Source of the DNA: Klebsiella aerogenes KCTC 2190
Lineage (GTDB): Bacteria; Pseudomonadota; Gammaproteobacteria; Enterobacterales; Enterobacteriaceae
Assembly (NCBI RefSeq): GCF_000215745.1
Contig: NC_015663.1
Span: 4,684,780-4,748,779, forward strand
DNA length: 64,000 nt
Reading direction: 5' to 3'
The notes under the pieces were generated by a model. It searched no databases and was not told where the DNA came from. It saw only the letters and a program-made list of their open reading frames with translations. The stretch's first letter is position 1, and each line of letters starts with the position of its first letter. Shown in pieces: positions 1 to 9,933 of the stretch. The translations under genes and the position numbers were made by a program.

Positions 1-516
1 TCGTTCGGCCATCGCATCACCGAGTACGAAGAAATGCGCCAGGCCATCTGTAGTTACGCTTCCCGGGCCGCAGAGAAACTTCGTCAGGAACATCAATACT
101 GCCGGTTTATCTCCGTCTTTGTAAAAACGTCGCCCTTCGCGCCTGATGAACGGTATTACGCCAATAATGCCTCGGTCACCCTGCTTACCCCAACGCAGGA
201 CAGCAGAGATATTATCGCCGCCGCGACGCGTTGTCTGGATGCCATCTGGCAAAGTGGCTGTCGGTACCAGAAAGCCGGGGTGATGCTGGGCGATTTTTAT
301 AGCCAGGGCGTCGCGCAACTTAATCTGTTTGACGAAAATGCGCCGCGAAAAAATAGCCAAAAACTGATGGAGGTGCTGGACCGCCTGAATGCTGAGGACG
401 GACGTGGAACGCTTTACTTCGCCGGCCAGGGTATCCAGCAACCGTGGCAGATGAAGCGGGAAATGCTCTCCCCGCGATACACCACCCGATATAGCGATCT
501 GCCCACGGTTAAATGA
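1..516 (+). CDS. umuC: DNA polymerase V catalytic subunit UmuC, C-terminal part (5' end outside window)
   Basis: The reading frame is open from base 1 and ends at 516, giving about 171 residues. They correspond to the little-finger and C-terminal part of a Y-family polymerase. The segment is closely similar to the end of the complete UmuC at 58766-60031, sharing for example KAGVMLGDF, QLNLFDENAP and the terminal MKREMLSPRYTTR. UmuC with UmuD' makes translesion polymerase V in the SOS response. The polymerase active site lies upstream of the window, so it is not known whether this copy is complete. The gene runs toward the T6SS island, whose last gene (tssJ) is convergent with it. Confidence 0.93.
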   Translation, partial: SFGHRITEYEEMRQAICSYASRAAEKLRQEHQYCRFISVFVKTSPFAPDERYYANNASVTLLTPTQDSRDIIAAATRCLDAIWQSGCRYQKAGVMLGDFYSQGVAQLNLFDENAPRKNSQKLMEVLDRLNAEDGRGTLYFAGQGIQQPWQMKREMLSPRYTTRYSDLPTVK

Positions 517-526
517 TTCCCCGACA

Positions 527-557
527 GGCCAAACCTTAAATAAAATCAGGTTTGGCC
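527..557. terminator. Inverted repeat between umuC and tssJ
   Basis: Ten-base arms GGCCAAACCT (527-536) and AGGTTTGGCC (548-557) pair perfectly around an 11-base loop. The repeat sits between the convergent ends of umuC and tssJ. No clear T-run follows on either strand, so it is only a possible bidirectional terminator. Confidence 0.5.
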
Positions 558-610
558 ATCATGGCGTCCGTGAGGTTATTTATGGAATATAAAATTACGC
601 AGCGCGTTTC

Positions 611-1150
611 TCACTTCTCCTTCCGCGGTTGCAGAACAAGTTGATGATGGCTGGCCTCAATGACGCGCGCGCGGTCCGGGTCAAGATCCTCGCGGGCAAG
701 CACCAGCTTCCAGTCGTTTTTCGTCAGATCCGGCGCCCGAAACAGCGCCACCACGGCGACATACTGCGCCTGTTCATCCAGCGGCATGGTGAGACTCATC
801 GCCGTTCCCGGTTTGAGCACCAGACTGCGGCTGGCCAGTTGATCGTCTTTTAATATGTCCTCTCCTTCCGCCGCCAGCTGCTGGTAAACCGTCTTCTCGA
901 AAGTCTTGCGATCTTTCAGCACATAGACCCGTACCATCACCGGCTGGGAGGCGCTGTTATCCTCACGGTTATCGGTGTTTAACGCATTGCGCGCGCTAAA
1001 ATCCAGACGCAGCGTTTTCACCTGGCGATAAAATACTGACTTTACGGCGGACGAAGCGCCGTCGCTGATTTTCTGTGTTAGCCCGCAACCCGCCAGCATG
1101 AACGGCAGAAGAATCAGTGCGGATAGTTTAAGCGAAGTGATATGCAACAC
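611..1150 (-). CDS. tssJ: T6SS outer-membrane lipoprotein TssJ
   Basis: TssJ is the outer-membrane lipoprotein of the T6SS membrane complex and binds the periplasmic part of TssM. The 179-residue protein begins with a hydrophobic signal and a lipobox LAGC, with the modified cysteine at about residue 22. It then shows the VRVYVLKD and FEKT features usual for the family. I chose the GTG at 1150 because AAGGA lies 7 bases upstream and the signal peptide starts there; the longer frame to 1294 runs out of frame through tssG. The gene overlaps the end of tssG by 23 bases and is the last gene of the T6SS transcript. Confidence 0.9.
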   Translation of the reverse strand: MLHITSLKLSALILLPFMLAGCGLTQKISDGASSAVKSVFYRQVKTLRLDFSARNALNTDNREDNSASQPVMVRVYVLKDRKTFEKTVYQQLAAEGEDILKDDQLASRSLVLKPGTAMSLTMPLDEQAQYVAVVALFRAPDLTKNDWKLVLAREDLDPDRARVIEASHHQLVLQPRKEK

Positions 1151-2213
1151 GTTGGTTTCCTTGTGATAATGATGCAAGCGGCATGCCGCGGTAGCCGCCC
1201 AGTTCCGTGGTAAACGTGGCCGGTAAATCCGGCGGAACCGCGTCCCCTTCCATGCCCAGAACGCCGCTGATGCCGAGCATAAACGGCGATTCACCGAGTA
1301 CCGGCGCGGGTAACAGCGGCGTGGGAAGCGTTAAGGTGATTTTGGCCTTATAGCGCCAGCCGAGATAAACCCGCAGCAGAACCAGAAAGTCCGCATAGAT
1401 TTGCCCTTCCGGCATCCAGCCTGCGGCCTCGGCGATATCATCGGTGTACAGCGCGATCAGCAACTGGCTGGCAATCTCGGTCGTTTCATCGCCCAGCACC
1501 GTGTAGCCATCAAGCAGGAAATCGTTATCGCCGTAAAAACCCAGCGGCTGCGCCGGGTACACCGTCCGTGGGCAGTGCGGCGACGCTTCCGCCCGCGTAT
1601 GGGGTGCCAACAATCGTACCAGCGCCTGAATCCCCTCTTCGGTACGCGCGGGCAGGCGCATCACGCTGAGTAATGCCAGAAAGCGAGATACCGGCGCGGC
1701 AATATGCTGAGCGGTGCCGGGAATGCCCAGCCCGATCAGCCCCAGCAGGCTCTGTGAAGTACGGTCGCGACCGCCGTCTTCAAAGGTTGCCGGATACAAG
1801 TATTTGCGCCAGATGCGATAAAACTGGCTCAGAATGCGGTGGTTAAAAATATCGAGAAATGCTTCCTGCGCCTCATGCCCTTCTCTTTGCTGCGCAATAT
1901 CATCCAGCCAGGCGGTGGGCAACGGCGAATCGACACCGTATAGCCCCATAAAGGTGGTGCGCAGCGTCGGCGGCGCGTCGGGATGCGCCTCATCATACTC
2001 CACCGCTTTGAGTTCGCTGACCGGAAAACCCATCCCCGGATGCGGGCGAAAGCGTACCGGATCATCCGCCGGGTTTAGCGTGCTGCCTAATGCCGGCGCG
2101 CCGGGTCGCGATTTTTCCAGTAGCTGGCAGAAGCGGTAAAAGTTGATGCGCTGAATATCCCGCTCCAGCCGCGGGCTCAGCCGGGAATGCGGCGTTTGTG
2201 GTTCTCCTGCCAT
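1128..2213 (-). CDS. tssG: T6SS baseplate protein TssG
   Basis: TssG (ImpH/VasB family) joins TssF, TssE and TssK in the baseplate wedge around the VgrG spike. The 361-residue protein has the family opening, with INFYRFCQLLE near residue 25, the VRFRPHPGMGFP region, and a conserved FNHRILSQFYRIWRKY stretch. Its start lies 37 bases inside the end of tssF, which suggests translational coupling, and its end overlaps tssJ. Length is normal for the family. Confidence 0.93.
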   Translation of the reverse strand: MAGEPQTPHSRLSPRLERDIQRINFYRFCQLLEKSRPGAPALGSTLNPADDPVRFRPHPGMGFPVSELKAVEYDEAHPDAPPTLRTTFMGLYGVDSPLPTAWLDDIAQQREGHEAQEAFLDIFNHRILSQFYRIWRKYLYPATFEDGGRDRTSQSLLGLIGLGIPGTAQHIAAPVSRFLALLSVMRLPARTEEGIQALVRLLAPHTRAEASPHCPRTVYPAQPLGFYGDNDFLLDGYTVLGDETTEIASQLLIALYTDDIAEAAGWMPEGQIYADFLVLLRVYLGWRYKAKITLTLPTPLLPAPVLGESPFMLGISGVLGMEGDAVPPDLPATFTTELGGYRGMPLASLSQGNQRVAYHFA

Positions 2214-3937
2214 TCGAGACGCTCTCCGGTAGGTTGCAGTATCAGAATCAGACGATTAAACAGATGGATGTCGGTATACAGGGCAAAGAAGCGGTTGAGC
2301 ATCTCGCCAAACAGGCAGATGTCGCCGTGCCCGGCGAAGCCGTTACCGTCGAGCGTCACCTCTATCTGCACGCCGCGTAGAAAGTGCCCCTCGGCAAAAC
2401 GTTCCACCTCACAGTGGCTCACGTCGACGATCGCCAGCAGGCGACGGCGGTTCATTTCGTTGTCCGTCCAGTCGTACAACGCCAGCGCGCCGCGCAACAC
2501 CTCGGCGTTATCCATCATCCACAGGAAGCTGCTGCCGAGATGGCTCAGCACCCGCCAGTGAAAACGGTCGCGATCCGGTGGATAACACGGCAACGTCGGC
2601 GCGCTGAGATTGCGCACCTGGAGCCGCGACGTCGTGGATTTGACCACCGTGTCCAGCAGCGTGCTTTGCAGCGCCCGCCGCGGCAGCTGGCCGTTGGTGC
2701 CGATCAGGCTCAATGACAGAGTTTCATTCTGCGGCACGCGATGCTGGTCAAACGCCTCGCCGCCCAGCGTCAGCCAGGTATCATGCAGCCCGGACGGGCC
2801 ACGTTTAACGCGCGTGTGGTAATAATATTCCGGCGCATCATGGCGCAACATGCCGCCTTTGTGGCGAAAACTGGTAAACGGCACATACGCCTGGGTGCCG
2901 GAAAGGCGGGAGGAAGTGACGGACTCCACCGAATAGATTTCGGTGTGTCCATCCTGGACGCGCATGGGGCGCAGCAGATACTCACTTTGTAGTGAATCCA
3001 GATGCAGCGGATCCGACTCCAGCGGGAACAGGTTAATAACCGGGCTGCAGTGTAAACGCAGATGTTTCTCTGACAACGCATACTCCTGCGGCCACGGTTT
3101 ATCCAGCACGACCTCGATCTCAAACCATCCCGGCGCATCAGGAAACGTCATATTCTCCAGCCCGCACAGCGCGACCGACATAAACTTTTCACGAAAGCTG
3201 AAATACTCCAGCAGCAACTGGTAGCCGCTGAACCCGCCGCTTTGGGGCAGCAGCGCATCATCATGGCCAAAACCGCAAACGGCAAAATGGGCCGCCAGCG
3301 GCCTGCTATCGGCCTCCCCCGCCAGGCGTATGCCGATGCGTGCCACATTCAGGGTCAGCGCTTCATGCAGCGCGCAGGCCAATGGCGCGTCGGCATTCAG
3401 ATACAACGGAATACGGCTCAGGTCGAGCGCCCGCCAGTCCACCAACGCGCTACAGTCAAAACGCAGACAAATCGCCTGGCGGCCGTCGGCCTGCGCCCTG
3501 ACGCTGGCGCGGGAGAGCGCGAGCGGCTGTAAGGTTAGCGGCTGGGTCGTGGTGTAACGGCAGCGGGTGCCCGTCTCGCCGATGGGCCGGGAGATCACTT
3601 CCGTTCCCTTCTTCAGCCGCTGCGGCTCTTTCATCTCCCGCCAGTCGACGCTGAACTCCACCATCGCCAGCGACGGAATGGTACGGAGATAATGCGGCCA
3701 GATCATACTCACCAGCCCGCCGGTCAGCTCCGGCAGGTCGTCGTCGAGCTTTTCGCGCAGCCGCCCCATCAGGAAAGCAAAACCTTCGAACAGGCGCTCA
3801 ACATAGGGATCGCGGGCGCCGGCTTTATCGAGGTTTAACGCCGCGGCGCGATCGGGATGGGCGCGGGCAAACTCCTCGCCAGCCTCACGCAGATAGCGCA
3901 TTTCAGCGTCAAAATAACGCAGAGTTAAATCGTCCAT
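2177..3937 (-). CDS. tssF: T6SS baseplate protein TssF
   Basis: TssF (ImpG/VasA family) is the major baseplate wedge protein. The 586-residue product opens with the family pattern (LRYFDAEMRYLREAGEEFA, then RDPYVERLFEGFAFLMGRLR) and contains the central LVSMIWPHYLRTIPS motif. Length is typical. It lies 72 bases after tssM and overlaps tssG, so tssM, tssF, tssG and tssJ are probably one transcript. No defect is visible. Confidence 0.95.
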   Translation of the reverse strand: MDDLTLRYFDAEMRYLREAGEEFARAHPDRAAALNLDKAGARDPYVERLFEGFAFLMGRLREKLDDDLPELTGGLVSMIWPHYLRTIPSLAMVEFSVDWREMKEPQRLKKGTEVISRPIGETGTRCRYTTTQPLTLQPLALSRASVRAQADGRQAICLRFDCSALVDWRALDLSRIPLYLNADAPLACALHEALTLNVARIGIRLAGEADSRPLAAHFAVCGFGHDDALLPQSGGFSGYQLLLEYFSFREKFMSVALCGLENMTFPDAPGWFEIEVVLDKPWPQEYALSEKHLRLHCSPVINLFPLESDPLHLDSLQSEYLLRPMRVQDGHTEIYSVESVTSSRLSGTQAYVPFTSFRHKGGMLRHDAPEYYYHTRVKRGPSGLHDTWLTLGGEAFDQHRVPQNETLSLSLIGTNGQLPRRALQSTLLDTVVKSTTSRLQVRNLSAPTLPCYPPDRDRFHWRVLSHLGSSFLWMMDNAEVLRGALALYDWTDNEMNRRRLLAIVDVSHCEVERFAEGHFLRGVQIEVTLDGNGFAGHGDICLFGEMLNRFFALYTDIHLFNRLILILQPTGERLEWQENHKRRIPG

Positions 3938-4009
3938 GGAATATCTCAGATATCAGAATTGAAAAACTCGCTGCTTGTAAAGCAGCGCTTGCAGCGTGAA
4001 TGTCGGCCC

Positions 4010-7000
4010 TTATTCCTCTACGTCACCGTCGGCAAACGGTTCTGCTTGGGAGGCCTCCACGATGAAAATCTGTGTCGGCAACGTGAAGTTTCGCAGTTTC
4101 AGCAACGCCAGCGGGCCATCGCCGAGTTCGGTACGCAGCAGCCACTGCAGTTGCCGGTTATCCGGCGTATTGACCGTCAGACGAAACAGCCCATCGCCGA
4201 TCTGCTGGCGCTTCATTCTCTCCAGCATACGCAGCGTGCCCCACGGGCCGCTGTCGTTCGCCAATAGCCGAGCGCCCGCCGCCACTGAGCTCCAGCTCAG
4301 CATCGCGCCGGGTTTGTTGATAGTCCCCGGCCAGCGGAAACTTTTCCATTCGGCAAGCTGGTTAAAGTAGTGCAGATTCTGGCCGTCGAGGGTGAGTTGC
4401 GTTTCAACAATGCCCGGCGTCGCCACCCCCTGTAGTTCAAACCCCATTCCCTGACTGCCGTCGGTAAACAGGATGTCGGACAAGGAACTCAGTTGATTAA
4501 TCGCCTTCAGGAAGGCCGGATTGAAAGTCAGCCCCTGACTGTGCGCGCTATCGGCCACCCAGCGGCTACCCTCCCGGTTGAGCACGCCGCCCAACTGTCG
4601 GGCAAGAAACTGGTCGATTCGCCCGCTATCGCGACGGATGAATGCCGCCAGCATCGGTAGCGAGACATCGTTTTTGCCCGCGGCAAACGGATAGCGGCCG
4701 TCGAAAGCCGAATGCCAGTTAGCGACCACAGAACGCTGCCACGCCTCGTTCAGGCTGGCAGCCGATGGCTGCAGCACCGTTTCCCAGGCCTGCGTCAGCG
4801 GCTGGACGAACATGGTCTGGCCGAAACCGCTCCACTCTTCGCCGAGGCTGGCCGCCACCAGGCTGCCGTACTCCTGGGTGTCGGTCAGGTCGACGCTTTT
4901 ACCCTGGAACACGGTCTGCGCCAGCTGCTGCATCATCGCCTGCGGGTCGGGGGCGTTTGCCACCTGCTGGAGCCGCAGGCGTACGCGGGTCAGGCGCGTC
5001 AGCCAGGTCTGTAAACTGAGGGTGCTGTCTGCGGCGACCACGCTTTGAGAGGGATTTTTGCCCATCAGCGCCAGCAGCGGCCCAAAGGTACTCTCCAGCG
5101 GGCCGCGCGCGCCGCCGGCCTGCTGGTCGATAAACGGCTGCTTATCCTTATCGAGTAGATTTTTTGCCGATTTCACCAGCGAATCCGCCACGCCCTCACG
5201 CTGCTGCCCGGTCTGCCCCTGCCAGGCAAGGGTATTCATCAACGCAATCAGCGGCGACTGACGAACGTCGCCCGCCAACGTCAACTGATCGGTCACATCG
5301 GCAATATTGCGCGCCGGATTCAAGCGGATGCTATTGAGAAAACCCAACCACGCCCCGGCGAAATCGGTGAAATAACGATCGGTCAGCCGCTGTTTCAACG
5401 CCTCCGGGGAGACGTCGCCGCTGACGGTCTGGCGGCTATCGCTCAGCACCCAGTCGATCTCATCGCGCCTGGTCGCCACCGCCTTATCGATCGCCTCGCG
5501 CACGCCGCCCTCCCACGCCTGACGGGTAAACATCCCCGGCACCACCTCTTCCGTGGTAAACAACCGGCTGGCATTGGTCTGCGGCGTCATGTCTTCCAGC
5601 GTCATGTCGGCATAGTTACGGCGCACCTGCAGCAGCATGTTCTCGTAAAGTGTGCTTTCGGCGTTGCGCCGCCCGATTTGCGCCAGCAGCACCTGACGCG
5701 CTTGCGTCACCAGCACGGCGTCCGGGGTGATTCTCCACGTCGGCTGCGACGGCAAGTTGTCCATATAGAAGCCCCATAAATCGGGGGCGATGCTCTGCCA
5801 TAGCGCCGGGGCGACTCCCTGACACGTCTGCTGCGCCGCGGTCATTGCCTGGCGGTAAAACGCCGCATCGGCTTTGTCCGGACGCGCCATCATCAGATAG
5901 GCCTTTAACTGGTCATAACCCGCTTTCGCCAGCTGCGCCCGCTGCGGGCTGCGCGGCGGCAGGTTGACCAACACCGTCAGTTGCCGGGTCAGCGCCTGCG
6001 CCGCGGCGTCGCGGATCAGGCGCTGGTTAGCCCGCCCATACCACGGCAGCAGCGCGGCAGAAAGCGGCGCATTATGATTAAGACCAAAGCGCTGATACCA
6101 GGGCGTGCCGTTGGCGAGCTGATTCTGTAGACGGCCGATATCGTTGCGCAGCACCTGCAAATCGATCAGCTGCTGGTCGTTAACGACGGGCTGCCGCAGC
6201 AGCTGTACCCGCTGGGTGGCGCTGACAATTTGCTGGCGGTTGACGATAAAAGAGAGCAGGCTTCCCGCCGCCCACAGAGCAATCAGCGCCAGCAGGCCGA
6301 CGCCGAGGGAGGGGCGCCACGCCACCCCCACCGGCACGCCGCGCGCGCGGCCGCAGTCTGCGATGATCCCCTGCCAGACGGCCGGGGCCGGCCAACGGTG
6401 GGGATAGAGCCCATTGTCCACCGCTTCTTCCGCCTTTAACGAGGGGCTGAACAGCAGACCACGGAGCGGGATCTGTTGCAGATGCCCGGTAAGCCACGGC
6501 GTCAGTAGCGTCTTCCAGCCGCTGATACCACCCTCCTTCAGCCATTTAGCGACACGCAGCAGGTAATCGTGGGACGAATCAGCGCACAACTGCTGGGTCC
6601 CCTGCGCCAGCATGGCGGGCAGAATGGCGCGAAGCTGCCGTTCAACATCCTGCGGGACGGCCCGCGGCGGGAACAACGCCCCCAGCGTCTGGGTAATGCG
6701 CGTATCCTGCGGCCAGTCGCTGTCGTGGAGTTGCCACAGATAGACCGGCGGCTGGTAGCGCAGAACCTGCGCAACCTGCTCCAGCGTTCGCAAATACCCG
6801 TCCAGGGTCGCGGCGGTGGCCTGAGCATTGTCCAGCGCCAGCACGATACCATCCAGCGGCCGGCGGCCGCGCAGCCGACGCAGGGCGCTGAGCCGCTCGA
6901 TATCCACCGTCGCCGACAGGCTACCGCCGTGAATTAGCACCGTACCGCGGCCCTCCAGCCATTGCTGTTGCGCAAGGCCTGGAGCGATGGCGGCAATCTG

Positions 7001-7393
7001 CGCCGCCTCGCCAGCGACCCACAGCAGGCGGACCTTATTGCGCCACAATCGGCCGTAGCGGCGACGGAGAAAGTGCTTTAAGGACGCAAACGGCTGCGCC
7101 GGTTTTGTCTGCTGGCTAATAAAAGTCTGCGTCTGACGCTGTTGCCCATCGGCTTTTTGCCTGATAAACAGGTGGAAAGCAATAAAGCCCAGTATCCAGA
7201 GACAGAGACCATACGCCCAAATCAGGCCACAGACGGTCACTATCTCGCGGATCGCCGTCCACTGCAGCGTGCGGTTGGCGTGCCAGTTCCACCATCCCAG
7301 ACCGCTCAGCAGGACCACAGTTGTCCAGACGGCAAGACACAGGGTCGCGGTAGCCGCTACGGTCATTACCGCGGCATTTTTTTCCTTGAACAT
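4010..7393 (-). CDS. tssM: T6SS inner-membrane complex protein TssM (IcmF)
   Basis: TssM is the inner-membrane channel protein that bridges TssL in the membrane and TssJ at the outer membrane. The 1127-residue protein has two N-terminal membrane segments, a cytoplasmic domain, a third membrane segment near residue 370 (LALIALWAAGSLLSFIV) and a long periplasmic part. A C-terminal beta region resembles the TssJ-binding part of the family. No intact Walker A motif is visible in the cytoplasmic domain, a variation known in some TssM proteins. I prefer the ATG at 7393 because the upstream GTG (7417) lies inside a perfect hairpin. Neither start has an ideal ribosome site. Confidence 0.93.
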   Translation of the reverse strand: MFKEKNAAVMTVAATATLCLAVWTTVVLLSGLGWWNWHANRTLQWTAIREIVTVCGLIWAYGLCLWILGFIAFHLFIRQKADGQQRQTQTFISQQTKPAQPFASLKHFLRRRYGRLWRNKVRLLWVAGEAAQIAAIAPGLAQQQWLEGRGTVLIHGGSLSATVDIERLSALRRLRGRRPLDGIVLALDNAQATAATLDGYLRTLEQVAQVLRYQPPVYLWQLHDSDWPQDTRITQTLGALFPPRAVPQDVERQLRAILPAMLAQGTQQLCADSSHDYLLRVAKWLKEGGISGWKTLLTPWLTGHLQQIPLRGLLFSPSLKAEEAVDNGLYPHRWPAPAVWQGIIADCGRARGVPVGVAWRPSLGVGLLALIALWAAGSLLSFIVNRQQIVSATQRVQLLRQPVVNDQQLIDLQVLRNDIGRLQNQLANGTPWYQRFGLNHNAPLSAALLPWYGRANQRLIRDAAAQALTRQLTVLVNLPPRSPQRAQLAKAGYDQLKAYLMMARPDKADAAFYRQAMTAAQQTCQGVAPALWQSIAPDLWGFYMDNLPSQPTWRITPDAVLVTQARQVLLAQIGRRNAESTLYENMLLQVRRNYADMTLEDMTPQTNASRLFTTEEVVPGMFTRQAWEGGVREAIDKAVATRRDEIDWVLSDSRQTVSGDVSPEALKQRLTDRYFTDFAGAWLGFLNSIRLNPARNIADVTDQLTLAGDVRQSPLIALMNTLAWQGQTGQQREGVADSLVKSAKNLLDKDKQPFIDQQAGGARGPLESTFGPLLALMGKNPSQSVVAADSTLSLQTWLTRLTRVRLRLQQVANAPDPQAMMQQLAQTVFQGKSVDLTDTQEYGSLVAASLGEEWSGFGQTMFVQPLTQAWETVLQPSAASLNEAWQRSVVANWHSAFDGRYPFAAGKNDVSLPMLAAFIRRDSGRIDQFLARQLGGVLNREGSRWVADSAHSQGLTFNPAFLKAINQLSSLSDILFTDGSQGMGFELQGVATPGIVETQLTLDGQNLHYFNQLAEWKSFRWPGTINKPGAMLSWSSVAAGARLLANDSGPWGTLRMLERMKRQQIGDGLFRLTVNTPDNRQLQWLLRTELGDGPLALLKLRNFTLPTQIFIVEASQAEPFADGDVEE

Positions 7394-7415
7394 AAAATTG
7401 ATGATTCCCTTAGCC

Positions 7416-7439
7416 ACGGGCGTGCATCATCACGCCCGT
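7416..7439 (-). other. Perfect hairpin in the leader of tssM
   Basis: ACGGGCGTG (7416-7424) and CACGCCCGT (7431-7439) pair perfectly around a six-base loop. The repeat lies in the gap between the last effector gene and tssM, just upstream of the chosen tssM ATG. No T-run follows on the minus strand, so it is not a standard terminator. It could stabilise a processed mRNA end or reduce read-through from the effector array. Confidence 0.6.
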
Positions 7440-7490
7440 ATAGCGTTATTAAGGATACTTAGCGGATATAATGAATATGGCGATAACGAA

Positions 7491-9933
7491 TTAAGGCAGC
7501 AGTATTTTAAAAGCCTCGTTTTTTATATCGCGATATATTTTACCCAGCACGCCCGATACCGTATTCAGATCTTTCATATCCGTTCGCGCCTGCACTAATA
7601 TATCGCCAACATTAATATCTATAATCGCTTTTACCCGCTGGCCAAATTGTTTCACCGAATCCCACGTATCGTCATCGTTATCGTAAATAGTCCGCGACGC
7701 AAAATAACCGTGCGAAAACGAGGAGTGCAGCGGGTCGTGATTATATTTGGCCAGCGTGTCATGCACGTAGTTATCGTAAAAATCCAGCATCGTCGGCGAG
7801 CCCATCAGCGCCGCCCGCCGGGCATCGCCGCTTTTCTTGATCTGGATATATTCTGACTCCTGCGCCGCCACCAGCGGACCGCCAAGCTGGTTGGTCTGCG
7901 TGGTGGGGATCACATCCAGCAGTACCTGAGCCAGCAGCGCCACGATACCGGTATGGGCAAAGTCATAGCCCCACGCCGCGCGGTCCAGCCGATCCTTATC
8001 GATAAACGGCACTTCACGCGGCCCTTCGCTTTCCGCGGGCGCCGCCTCCGACGGCAGCGCGCCGGACGATTCATTCAGCGCCTGCTGATAAAAAGGTTTG
8101 CGCTGATAATACTTATCGGCGTATTGCGGGCTGGCAAAGCGCTCGGTGCGCCAGGCGGTGATCCAGCTCAGCTGGTCCGCCAGCATCACCTCCAGCGCTT
8201 TGGCCTTCAGCGGCACATACACCGGATCCGGCAGTTTACCCAGCGGGCCGTTCTCCGGCGGCTTCGCGGCGGCGGCGGCTTTCGCCTTATCGCTATCCGC
8301 CTTGTCGTGAGCCGCCTTCAGCGCGGCGACCGGATCCCGGCCCTGGGCCACGGCGATGGCCACCACCTCCGCCTCGTTGACGGCCGGCGTTTCGGTCTTC
8401 GCCCCCGCCTGCTGCGCCCCGGCCTGCTGCCAGGCGTTAAACAGGGTGATCGCCTGTTCGGAGATTTTGAATTGTTTTATAACGGCATTCGTCATTATCC
8501 GGTAGGCCTTATTTTTAGCCCCTCCGGGCAACACCTCCTCAGGCACGCTCAGCGGCGCCCCGGCATCAAAGGCGGCGGCATACATATCGTGCAGCACAAT
8601 CTTTGACAGCAGGCTGGCGGCATCGGTCTGCACTTTGCCGAGTTCCGTGGGTTTACAGTCGCCGCCAACATCGGCATGCATTCCGGGATAGACCACCTCC
8701 ACCGCCCCGGCCGGGTATTTGCCGTCCGGACCGCGGGATGGAGTCCAGCGGCAGGTCGCCGTGCTGCTCGTGGCCGGCGACAAAGTGGTGGCAGCTTTTT
8801 AAGAAACCTTTGGTGGTCGGCAGCCGCAGGCTGTTGGCCGCCCAGCCCAGATGCCCGGTGGCCGACGGCAGAATATGCGGCACGCCAACCGCGGAGACCG
8901 TATCCAGCAACCCCATAAACTCGATACTGATAGGGATGCCCTGCAGGGTTGGCCCGCCCGGAACCACCGCCCCCGCCGGCAGCATATTTGTCGCATCGAG
9001 CGGCATTTTAGCGTCATCGAGCAGCGACTCCAGCCCGCGGGCGAAGGCGCGGGCGGTGGCGGCCCCCCGGCAGTAGCCGTAGACGAACAGCTTGATTTTG
9101 GCGATGCGCCGCTGCGAGCGTTGGATATGCAGCCGCGTCGGCTGCCGCGGCCACTGGTTGACCACGCACCCCAGATGGTCGTCGCAGAATTTGTCAAGCG
9201 CGCTTTTACGGTTGAACTTCTGGGTCAGCCGCGAGAAGGGCCAGACGGTGGCCATACTTTGCCGATATCTGGTCAGCTCATTGTCTTCTATCCTTTCCTT
9301 TTTCACCGCATAACAAATGCTGCTGTAGGTTTTAAGCAGCGCCTGATTGATACGATCCTCACCGCCGTTGGCAAACAGCTCGCCGTCCAGCGAGTAGTGC
9401 TCTTCGCCAATCTCCGGAAAGCGCGCCCCACAGCCGGGGAAGTAGTAACTGAAGTAGCCGTCGTTTTCCGCAGTTTCATCCTGCTCTTTCCAGTTTGCCG
9501 CATGGTAGAGGCGGCCAATATTGGTCAGCGGCGGATTGCGCGAGCCGTATATCTCATCAGCCCCTTCTTCATTACAGCAGGTACCGTCAAAGAACAGGCT
9601 GATATGCAGGCTGGCGGGGCAGCCCGGTTCCGTTTTTTTGTCCGATTGATGATCGGACTCCCCGACATATCCCTCCAGGTACTGCCTGGCGTAGTTGCCT
9701 TCGGTCAGCGTTCTGCTCGCCGGCAGGCGGCCGCGCTCGTTGTATTCGGTTTTCTGCTGCGTGGAGTCATCCGCTGGCGCTTTCCCCTTTTTATCATCCG
9801 GCCCGGGAAAGTGTGGCGGTAAACTGGCCGCTTCTGCGGTGGACGTTTTGACAGCGACCGGGGTGGCGCCGGTCTGGAAGGCGGCAATAAGCGCCTTCAG
9901 GGCACTTAACGTGGAGTCTGCGGCGTCGGACAT
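7491..9933 (-). pseudogene. DUF2235 (Tle1-type) T6SS effector, unit 1, frameshifted
   Basis: This is the longest copy, about 813 codons if the shift is corrected. The N-terminal part (9933 to about 8735) carries the DUF2235 alpha/beta-hydrolase: FFDGT near residue 114, the nucleophile elbow YGYCRGAA with Cys288, and LLDTVSAVG near 342. The rest, with HADVGGD and an Ala/Lys-rich linker, continues in another frame to 7491. Comparison with units 2 and 3 shows one extra base within 8734-8741 (CCGCGGGATGG against CCGCGAATAG). Family members are T6SS phospholipases that attack membranes of rival cells. AGGAGG lies 7 bases before the ATG. The frameshift may be real or a sequencing error. Confidence 0.85.

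Noticed and set aside
7394..7417. GTG at 7417 as the start of tssM
   Set aside because: It lies inside a perfect hairpin with no ribosome site; the ATG at 7393 gives the usual cytoplasmic N-terminus. The choice remains uncertain.
8851..9822. Long plus-strand frame of 323 codons opposite effector unit 1, with a similar 308-codon frame at 11268-12194
   Set aside because: They are exact antisense of the conserved effector genes, keep no family features and owe their length to high GC. Their recurrence only reflects the repeated units.
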